From the NCBI GenBank assembly GCA_025094145.1, contig JALLLS010000002.1, forward strand, positions 868,001-932,000: DNA of 64,000 bases, read 5' to 3'. The notes beneath the pieces are model-generated. The model saw nothing but the letters and a program-made list of their open reading frames with translations, was not told the origin of the DNA and made no database searches. This DNA is from Spinellus fusiger (lineage: Eukaryota; Mucoromycota; Mucoromycetes; Mucorales; Phycomycetaceae). The first letter of the stretch is position 1. Each line of letters starts with the position of its first letter. Made by a program: the position numbers and the translations under genes. Below, piece after piece: positions 54,680-64,000 of the stretch.

Positions 54680-57377
54680 ATGTCCGATTCTGTCGCTTTT
54701 TCATCTGACGCTGTTGAACCAGCACCTTCCAGCAACCTCACTCGTCAAAGCAAAGAACACCAGCAAGGGTCAGCCACTTCACAATACCACGCCCTGCTGT
54801 ATTCAGGGCAGCAACAGCTCCAGAGACGACAACTGCAACAAACCCACCCTCATGACAAAACAGACGCAAAACCACTGGAACTGCCTGCTCATCACTTTGA
54901 CGTTCTGTCTATAGAGCCACCCAACCTCTACCGCACATCACTACGACTGACGACGGAGAATGATATGTATGCCTGGTGGAGCACTCTAGTGGACATTCTC
55001 TGTGGATCCTCCTTTCATGCCACACGAGTCAGTCTGTGTGTGCCGCAAGACACGAGTGATCCGTGGACAGGGCCATGGGGATTAAAGGCAGTGTATACCT
55101 CACAGGGCCTATCTGAAAAGGACTCTGCCTCTGACCTATCCTCCTGTCCTGTCACCTCCGACACAAACGACAATGACTACTTCTCGCACGACAACCATGA
55201 ACAGCAGAGCCACACACCCTGGTGCTTTGATCGACTCCAGTCACTGGATTCTCCCTCTGAACCCCTCCTCACCCACCCCAATGTACAGAGGATTCTGCGG
55301 CGACAGGGGCCTGTGGTGCTGTCCAGAGAATACAGACGACGCTCCAGCCAGCCTTCATTTGCCACTCGACGCCTAAAAGACCATCTCTACACGCTGGACG
55401 ACGACAACATGTTCAAGCGTGCATTGTTGGAACAGACAGAGAAACTGTCGAGGTGTCTGCCTTCGAGTCTTCTTACGCCCTGTCTTCATCCACAAGAAGA
55501 GGGGGTGTATGATGTCGCCGATGCAGAGATATTGGTCGATGCTTCTAAACTAGAGGCCCCCAGCAGCAGACAAGAAGAGACAGTGTATGTCTATGACTAC
55601 GATGAATACGAACAGCAGCAGCCATCGCCTTGGTCACAATCCCCTGCTCCTTCTCCTGCTATTATGGATCCAGAGGTCAATCCATTTTTCCAGACAGTAC
55701 CTGACATTGATGACGATGCATTCAATCCAGTCTCGCCCGAATCCTATGGCACCACCACCACACTGCCCTTTCCCCCTCCTGCTGCCAATGTTCAGTCTGT
55801 GATCCATCTTCCTATTGTGCATCCATTGGAGTGCGAACCTCTGTGTACACAGCACACCACAGCCCATCCACCCCATCGCAGTAGCATCCACCCACCTTCC
55901 CAACCACCGCCGCCTCCTCCCTTTGCGATTCTTTCTTTCTTATCTCCGGTCGTACCCTATCCACCTGTGCTTCAGACCAGTCTACTGTCCTTGGCACCCT
56001 TCATTGCTGCCAGTCTGTCCAATGCCCTGGAGAATGCTCGGATCAAAAGAAGAGAAACACCTCGATCACGGTTCTCACACCCCCCTGCCCTCCAGCGACG
56101 CTTCTACTCTTCAGGAAAAGTCCCTTCTGCAACAGAGCCACATCAGGGAGGAGGGAAGTCTGTTTCTGTCGAGCGTCCTATGACATTGGAAGAGAGAACG
56201 TATACGTCTGCTGCAACAACAGCGTCTTTGGCAACAGTAAGAGGAGAACAGTGTGCTATGACAGAGGAAGAAATAGCATCACAGCAGATCCATGACATCC
56301 AGCAGATCCATCATGGCATGGCCTACAGTGTGGATTTGCATAGTAAAATGGTCTTGTCTTCTCCCTCTTCAGAATCTTCTTGTACATCTACATTCTCTGC
56401 TCCTGCTGCCATTGCGATTTCTCATCAGCAGAGAAGTGAGAGTCCTTTTTTTTCTTCATTTTCGTTTTCTTCGTCTCCTCTTCAACAGCAGATCCAGTTA
56501 TCAGAACACCCACAGGAACATAATAAAGAAGAGGAAGAGGAAGAAGAAGAGGAGGAAGAGAAACAGGCCCCGTTACAGGCTCCGCTACAGGCCCCGTTAC
56601 AGCTACAACCACAAGAACTCACTCTTCATTCTACACTGCATGCTACCTCTACTGCAAAGATGCAAGACTGGTATACCATTGACGCCAATCCAGGCATCTC
56701 CACCCCTTATTCTCTCTTGACCTCCATGGGGTCTGACTGTCTCTTCTCACGACAACACCACACCGCAGCAATGACAGCCCAAGAACTAGATCATCAAGCA
56801 GAACATGAGGTAGGTATGTGTGGATCCGACTACAGTGCTCGTCATCCCCTCCTAGCATGGGGAGCCACGCCCAGACATCTCCACGCCCAAACTCACAACC
56901 ACACCCACAACCACAACCACAGCCAAACCCAAACTCAAACCCAAACCCACACCCAAACCCACACCTCTCCTACTTCTACTCCTACTCCTACTTCTACTCT
57001 TACTCCTACTCCTACTCCTACTCCTACTGAACTTCGCCCACAACATCCTGCTGAATTCTCACCCACCCATCCCTTGGATCTGTCACCCCATGAGAGTCTA
57101 GTTCATGAAAAGGAGACAGCCTTGTCAGATACTCATCCTCATTCCGATCTACCCTGGTCTCGAAAACGGAAATCACGCAAACCAAAACACTTTTACCGCC
57201 GTCATTTTCATTCACGGTGTCATTCTCATCCACCCACTATAATGGGAAGTCATGAACCAATGAAAGGAAGAGTGTTGGTGACTCCCAAATCGAGTTTATT
57301 AAGACTTGTGATTGATGGGATTCCTATTCATGTCTTGTAAGTGGTAGTAGTGAATGGGAACAAGAAAGGAACAAGAA

Positions 57378-57408
<31 letters not shown>

Positions 57409-60400
57409 AGAAAAAGGGAGAGGATGTTCTCTCTTGTCAGTCCATATGTTAACCATGGAAGTATGTTGGCTTGAATTCAGTACTTGCTCCACTCTTACAG
57501 GTCAAGTCACTTGGGTGAACCAGCGTACGATGCAATACACAGGCCGTACGCTTCAAGACCATCTCGGACTCGGTTGGCTGGTCCACATGCACCCTGATGA
57601 TCAGGCTGATTACCGCAAACAGTGGGACTTGGCATTTGATCAAGGGAATGGGTTTACAGGAGAGTACCGGTTGCGTCGCTTTGATGGTATTTATCGCTGT
57701 TTCTTGTGGCGTGTGGTGCCCCTTCGAGACCTCAAAGGACGCATCCTCCATTGGTTTGGTAAGTTGCTGTTGTGTTCTTCCATCCACAGCTTCAATGACT
57801 GACATGAATGTATATATTTATACATATACATATATACATTCATTTAATGCTTGGGGTTATTAGGCACTTGGTAAGCTACTGATGGGCATGAGAGAGGTTT
57901 CTTTTTCTTTTTCTTATTTTATTTTATTTATTTATTTGTATCTATCTATTTATTTATTATTTTATATTTATATTTATTTTACATTCACTTGTTTCTCATG
58001 TCGTTGATAGTACAGATGTTCATGACCAACGTGTGGCCAAAGAAAACACATTACGACAAATGGAAATCGAAAGCAGTGAACGCAAATACAGACTCCTGGC
58101 AGAAGCCATTCCTCAAATTGTGTTTACCTTTTCGCCTGGAATAGGATTGACGTATGCCAATGGGAAATGGGAAACGTATGCCAATCAGCCGTTTGAACGA
58201 ACACGGGGGCTAGGGTTCATGCTTCAGGTGCATCCAGAAGATAGACATAAGCTCCAATTACCTGATCTGGTACGCCATAAAAGTGCAGGTGTAAGTTGGC
58301 AGAATGAGATCCGGTTACAGAGTGGACAGGGGGATTACAATTGGTTTCTTGTCAAATGCATTTCTGTGGATGAGCTGGATACAGGCCAAGTACGGTGGTT
58401 TGGTACATGGTAATGAAGGATAGAGTAGTGTGAATTAGGATAGGGCAGAGTGGGAGAAAAAGAAAGTGTGTCTTATGTATGGAGCATTGAATTTCTTAGT
58501 ACGGACATCAACGATCATAAACTACTAGAGCATAAACTCAAGGAAGCCCATGATGCTGCACAAAAGTCAACAGAGAGCAAAACACGGTTCTTGTCCAATA
58601 TGTCGCATGGTAGGCACTAGAAACTGAGACAGAAACAGAAACCGAGATGCTACAGAAGGACTGATGGTCTGATGGTCTACCATAGAAATAAGAACTCCCT
58701 TGATTGGAATTACGGGAATGCTTAACTTCTTACTCGATACGGAACTTACAGCAGAACAGGTAGATTATGCTCACACTATACAACAGTCGGCAGAATCCTT
58801 GTTGGTAGTGATCAACGATATTCTAGATCTGAGTAAAGTAGAAGCAGGGATGATGAAATTAGAGTGGGAGGCCTTTAGTCTTGTGGCTATGATTGAAGAT
58901 GCCAATGAATTACTCAGTACATTGGCAGTGCAAAAGGGACTAGAATTGAGCTTTTGGGCCAATGAAGATGTTCCTTCTATTGTTGTGGGGGATCGCATTC
59001 GTCTTCGTCAAGTCCTGTTGAATTTAATCGGTGTAAGTTGTCCCTCCTTTATAGAATGAGTACACTGAAAGACAGGTGATGTGTTTATTATTATTATTTA
59101 TTTAGAACGCCATCAAGTTCACATCTCATGGAGAAGTTTATACACAATGTTCTCTCCAACACTATGATAAGGAAGAGTCAGAGCTGACAATTCTGTTTGA
59201 AGTGGTGGACACAGGCACCGGATTTGATGCTGAGGAAGAAGCCATTATGTTCAAGCCCTTTTCCCAAGTGGATAGTTCTGTAAGTAGCCAAGATGGGATG
59301 CACAAGGAATGTTCACTGGTAGAAAGAGTCGTGACTTATTATGTTTTCATCTTTCTATCTTTCTTTCTTTCTTTCTTTGCCATGAATTGATAGAGTACAC
59401 GCAAACATGGAGGCAGTGGATTGGGCCTAGTCATTTCACGCCAACTCATTGAGCTCCATGGGGGTAAAATGTATTGCAAGAGTCAGAAAAACAAAGGCTC
59501 TACTTTTTACTTTACAGCCAAGTTTGGTGTGTCAGAGCCACAGACAAAACTGCATCCCCAGACACCACAGAATGAAGTAAAAGATCCCTTCTTTAGACCT
59601 CATGCATGTACATTAAGAGAAGAAGACAGAGGCAGTAAAATGGAGAGTGAGCCACCAACAGATCCCACGAAGGCTACAGCTACCAACACCCCACCTTCTG
59701 TGCCATTGTTGGTACATCCCAAAATCCACGCACAAGAAGTAACCCTGCCACACTCCATGGAATCATTGCACGATGTATTGCTGAACAAGGCAGCTGTTAT
59801 GCAATTGATACCTCCACCTGTACGTACAGTCGACAAATCCATTGGATCTGATCCCATTCCTCCTGAAAAGAGCACCCTCAGAGCACTTGACAAAAGCCTC
59901 AGTACACCCATGGCACTAGGAACACGCAGACTCAGAGGATCTGTTTCTCATACCACCTTTGGTTCTTTAGGCAATGCTTCTCCTACCCATCCCACTCCTA
60001 TCTTAATGAATGATCTATTTACTCAACAGCAGCAAAGGGCATCACAGTCACTGATGCCTGTAAGAACAAGTCCTGGCCTTCTGTCTCCCAACATCAACAC
60101 AGCCCCCCCTCGCATTCCTACCCATGGATTTCCTCTGCGTATTCTTATTGTCTGTGAATGGCCACGCTCTCTCTCCACCATTGTCAAGCACTCCCGCTTT
60201 ATTTTCAGTACACTGACACAGCCTAGTCATTTAGAGATTGAGACGGCTACGAGTGCCATTGAGGCGGTGCAATTACTGGCCAGTCCATTGAAAAGGGCCT
60301 ATGACTATACCCTGCTGAACCTTGCTTCTGAGCAGCAAATCATCTCTCTGATGCGTACTATTTGCGGTACGGCACAACAGTATACCCAGGTATTGATTGT

Positions 60401-61296
60401 GACAACGCCTATGCAAAGATCCTTGATTACAGAACATGCCAAACGAGAGAACGGAATGTTGCCTCGGTACTGTGGGTTTGTATTTAAACCCCTCAGGAGG
60501 AGCAAGTTGAATTGGTATTATGGGATCACACCCCGGACACTGGTGAAGGACATGGTGGTGCTGGATACTTCTCAGCAACGGATTCTTAGTCAAAAAGAAG
60601 TGTTTCGACAGATGGAGGCGGATGTCGGTGGTAAAGGATTTCGTGTTCTTTTAGTAGAAGGTAAATAGAACACATCCTTGAGAAAGGGTGTGGAGAGGAT
60701 TCTGAAGGAGGAGGAGGAGGAGAGAGGGAAGGAAGGAAGGAAGGAAGGGTTTATACAAGTAAAAGGTGAACTATTGTTTGAGATCATAAGGACTTACACT
60801 TCTTTTCTTTTCTTATGTACGTGTTAAGATAATCCTGTGAATCAGAAAGTACTGACACGTTACCTTGTGAGGGTGGGATTACAAGTGGATGTAGCTTGTG
60901 ATGGTGAGGTGTGTACTCAGTTATTTTATAGTCACCCACATACCTACTACTCATTGATCCTGTGTGATCTGTTTATGCCAGTCAAAGGTAAGATGGGTCT
61001 TTATGCATAGAAGAAAGAAGAAAAGTAAAAGGTGTCTAGGCTTATGTTTTTTCTTCTTCTTCTTCTATCTCTATGGAACTATAGATGGATATGAAGCCAC
61101 TCGAGAGATTAGAGAATGGGAGACGGCCCATTTGATTACAAAAGATAAGCAAATACCTATCATTGCCTTGTCTGCCAATGTCATGAGTGATGTTGCAGAG
61201 AAATGCTTAGCCTCTGGATTCTCTACTTATATATCAAAGCCTGTTAACTTTGCAATGCTAAGCGATATCATTCGGGGCTACTTGATGCCTCACTAG
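54680..61296 (+). CDS. Hybrid sensor histidine kinase with two PAS domains and a receiver
   Basis: Ten exons (54680-57336, 57481-57758, 57864-57870, 58011-58409, 58500-58609, 58686-59032, 59106-59279, 59394-60660, 60829-60987, 61085-61296) encode 1,869 residues. A large Ser/Gln/Pro-rich N-terminus holds a possible split GAF-like domain (WWSTLVDILCGSSFHATRVS near 100; FAILSFLSPVVPYPPVLQTS near 417). PAS/PAC 1 (~890-985) and PAS/PAC 2 (~1005-1120) end WFGTCTDVHD and WFGTCTDIND. HisKA has SNMSHEIRTPL (phospho-His), HATPase NAIKFT, DTGTGF and GSGLGL. A receiver-like domain lacking the Asp (~1569-1690) precedes the true receiver (LLVEDNPVNQKVL, LILCDLFMPVKDGYEATR, ALSAN, ISKPV). It should autophosphorylate and pass phosphate to an Ypd1-type protein. 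A 7-nt exon rebuilds PAC 1. Confidence 0.9.
56885..57030. repeat. Coding low-complexity tracts (HTHN/TQTQ/TPTP) in the histidine kinase
   Basis: CACAAC, CAAACC and ACTCCT repeats encode His-Asn, Thr-Gln and Thr-Pro runs near residue 740-785. They stay in frame and look like an expanded microsatellite in a disordered linker. Confidence 0.85.
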
Positions 61297-61564
61297 AGAA
61301 AAAGTGCTTCCATTTAACACTCAGCCACACTATTATCACTAATATCATAAAGAAAGAAAAGGAGAGGGAGAGAACCAATAAAGTGTCTATATTTATGTAT
61401 ATATGTATGAATGTATTTATGTATTTATGTATTTATGTATTAAAGGCGGTGATAGGGGCATTTATTAAACAGAATGTATATGTTGCATATTTATACACTG
61501 TTGTATCATTTATTCCTTATCATTTACCAACAGAAAAACACCAAGAGAAATGTGTCTTTTTAGG
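61297..61564. other. Convergent spacer between histidine kinase and GDPD genes
   Basis: About 270 bp of AT-rich sequence with a TATGTATT-type repeat (~61392-61440); both 3' UTRs presumably lie here. Confidence 0.65.
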
Positions 61565-62662
61565 CTATTGACCCACAATGACTCTGCTGATGATACTTCT
61601 TCCGTGCTTTGTCCCATAGTAATAAAGGCGATCGAGTGAACTGTATAATTTTTGGGATTCCTTCATATACACCTCGTACTGTGTCTCATCCATAGCCTTG
61701 ACTTGATATTTGATGTTTGTCACCATGGTATCCACATGGTCACCAATGATTCCATCTACTCCCCAAGCAACACATTGCTGCATTAGCCGTGTGTCATTGA
61801 CGGTCCAACACAACACTTTCTTGCCTAATGCGTGGACTTCTTTTATAAATGACTGTCCGTCGGAATCCATATAATTATCAAAACACAGACTGATAGTGTT
61901 GATAGTGGGGAGATAGTGTTTGCGGGCGATGGAAACAGACGACCCAATGTAACATATCTCATAGCCAGGAAAGAAATGTTGAACAGCTTCTAGAAATGCA
62001 GTGTTCCAGATACCAAACACAAGCTGTTTTTTTAGGCTGGTGTAATCTTGGTAATCCTTCACTACATCATAGATAGCATCAATTATGGCTAGTGGATTGT
62101 CAAACTAATAGATCCGTCGTCATTCAGAGGATGTCAAGAGAAATCGGATCTATTCATAATAAAATGAATGGATATGTACCTTAATATCGATGATCATAGT
62201 GATATTCTTTACTACCACCTCAGGACGAATGAGGAGATCGATCACATCTCTCAAGCGAGGAATGGGTTGTGGTGGTGTTGTTTTCGTAGCGAGGTGTTCA
62301 ATGTACCCTTTCCATGGGACACGATGGACTAAACCTATGCCTGTGGTTGTTCTGTGGAGTGTAAGATCATGCATAATAATGACTTCTCCATCTTTACTAA
62401 GACGAACATCTATGACAGAGTATCCATAAGATAATGAGTAAAAGATGTAAATCATTTGTTGTTGGCATTTTACCTCCTTCTAATCCATCGACATTGGCAT
62501 GGATGGCTTCTTCATAAGCAATCAGTGTATTCTCTGAGTATTTTCCCGAATAACCTCTGTGAGCAATAATACTGGGAACTGTCAATAAGAATAGCAGCTC
62601 ATTAGAACGACATTCTGATGGACATGCTAATGAATATTACTCTTTCTTTCAATATTATTCAT
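61565..62662 (-). CDS. Glycerophosphodiester phosphodiesterase (GDPD/Pgc1-like)
   Basis: Four exons (62662-62641, 62578-62474, 62409-62180, 62104-61565) encode 298 residues. The GDPD barrel is visible: IIAHRGYSGKYSENTLIAYEEAI (catalytic HRG and the ENT motif), EGDVRLSKDGEVIIMHDLTLHRTT (E-x-D plus the second catalytic His in MHD), and near the C-terminus KKVLCWTVNDTRLMQQCVAWGVDGIIGDH. It hydrolyses glycerophosphodiesters; the layout resembles yeast Pgc1, a phosphatidylglycerol phospholipase C, but the substrate is not determinable. A weak amphipathic C-terminal segment follows the barrel. The first exon (22 nt, MNNIERK) is the least certain: it is chosen as the nearest upstream ATG with a phase-1 donor. 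Confidence 0.82.
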
Positions 62663-64000
62663 AATGCGATGTTTATTGTTGTATTGAGGACAATAAGTGG
62701 AAGGAAAAAAAAAAAAATAATAATATTCGAGAACTATTTCTACTGTTCTTTTTAATCTCATGTTACACACAATGCCTATCAACCGGAACCTTGATTTCTC
62801 TCTACATATTACCTATGCACCATGTTAAAAATCCACACTAAGGCTTATCTGATTGTGGAGGGGTTTAGTTTCTTTTTTTTTTGTCTTGAAAACATATACA
62901 AATGCAGGGAGGTAACAATAGAAGTATCTTGGGTTCAATAACCTAAAAACTATCTTTTAGTATATCATTAAGTGTATTGGGTTAATAATCAGACCTATGT
63001 AACTCGTGAATTTTAGTGCTTTTCTACTAATAAACCGTATGCTTTGTTAGTATTAATATAGAATTCTTTGCTTAGTCTATTTCAAGAAAGGAGGTATTAT
63101 CTTTGGTGACAAGCAACAGGTAGAAATCGACAACTGTTTCCCAATCCACCCGCTGGATAATGTAATGTAATATAAATATTTATGAAAACATCGGATAAAT
63201 GTTATAAATGATACTCCTTCGGCCGCCTTATTTGATGTGAGTGGAATGAATATGAGTAATGTGCCCAACTCATAGCTATCTATTATCTCAGAATGAAAAT
63301 ACATCTTTACATGTGGCAGTTTTCTCATTCTTACCCCTTTCTATCTTCTGATATAATAAAAACAAAACAAAACAGTTCACGAGATGTCTAGTCTCTTTTC
63401 TACGACCTAAACTTAATTTAAAGATGATGTTTATTATGAGCAATAATACAATAACTTTATGAACCTTACTGTTATCTAGAAGCAACTAAAAAAAACAAGA
63501 AAAACAAGAAAAACACTTGCTCAAGGACAAATACTTCTTCCTCAATGATAGATGAATATTAGAATATTTCTTTATAAGAAGGCCCCTATTTAGGCCTGTG
63601 GTAATGGTGGTTGTGAAGTTGTACATGACTATTTTTCTTAGATCTTTGGTAAACAACTGACACTAAACACCGATTGGACACAGAATTCTTTGTCATTCTT
63701 ACTACACTCTTTATTGAAATACGAGTCCAACTCATTTATAGACTCACGAGAATAAAATCATTCAGCTTAAGAATTAAAGTTGAAATTGTTAAATTGATTT
63801 TTAATAATAACGAATGAATGTCCTACTGACAGGGTCCCATTGAAGCTTCAGGGTAAATACAGTCACACCCAATTGAATTTAATACTTTTGAAAATAAATT
63901 TCAGGACGAAATATTTAGGACATGTTCAACATTAGATAAAACACTCCACATTTGATATAGAAGCTTCAGATTTAAGCATACCAAAGCTTAACATCTTTAA
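62663..64000. other. AT-rich flank without recognisable genes
   Basis: Contains the GDPD upstream region and AT-rich non-coding DNA to the window end. Short open frames on the minus strand (63.1-63.5 kb) have no protein-like character. I see no feature. Confidence 0.55.

Noticed and set aside
54341..54741. Lys/Glu-rich minus ORFs and Phe-rich plus ORF before the histidine kinase
   Set aside because: Homopolymer-like translation of a long pyrimidine tract in the promoter.
56292..56720. Alternative-frame ORF of 142 codons within the histidine kinase first exon
   Set aside because: Overlaps the 886-codon main frame; Arg/Leu-rich with no domain.

Overview
This window is nuclear DNA of a filamentous fungus, most likely an early-diverging lineage (Mucoromycota-like). 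Nearly every gene is split by short GT-AG introns, mostly 43-110 nt. The gene set includes factors lost or reduced in budding yeasts (a GCP5 gamma-tubulin-complex subunit, Mago nashi). The Spt5 homologue carries a fission-yeast-like TPAWxSGSKTP tail, and one non-LTR retrotransposon relic resembles LINEs that I associate with Mucorales. The lineage call is inference from protein character; no marker gene was searched. All exon joins were made by eye from splice motifs, open frame and family similarity, and every multi-exon model given with exons has a length divisible by three.

Region 0.5-20.7 kb is gene-dense: a Gcn4/Cpc1-type bZIP factor with upstream ORFs and two TGACTCA sites (+), a beta-adaptin (-), gamma-tubulin complex component GCP5 (+), a GNAT acetyltransferase (-), mitochondrial IF-2 (-), RNase P/MRP subunit RPP30 (+), a metaxin/SAM-complex protein (-) and Spt5 (-).

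Region 20.7-28.7 kb is a [13 protein letters not shown] island. It holds a decayed LINE reverse transcriptase (-), two copies of a ~275-bp dispersed repeat, a near-complete Tc1/mariner element with TA target duplication and two in-frame stops, an RS/RGG-type ORF whose 3' end runs into that element, and other coding relics.

Region 28.7-33.8 kb holds a MIC19-like MICOS subunit (+) and a POL5/MYBBP1A-like protein (+). Region 33.8-40.6 kb is an AT-rich stretch with no intact gene, only simple repeats and possible coding relics.

Region 40.6-53.1 kb is very compact: TRP4 (+), an unrecognised four-exon protein (-), an Aurora-type kinase (-), a small secreted Cys-containing protein (+), Mago nashi (+), an Nhp10-like HMG-box protein (-), the GPI-synthesis de-N-acetylase PIG-L (-), RNA polymerase III subunit RPC4 (-) and spermidine synthase (-). 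The RPC4 stop and the PIG-L start are only 5 bp apart. Region 54.7-62.7 kb holds a 1,869-residue hybrid histidine kinase (+) and a glycerophosphodiester phosphodiesterase (-).

Functionally the set is mostly housekeeping: vesicle traffic, microtubule nucleation, mitochondrial translation and import, transcription elongation and Pol III, RNA processing, tryptophan and polyamine synthesis, and GPI anchors. A Gcn4-type regulator and TRP4, a classical target of that pathway, both lie in the window.
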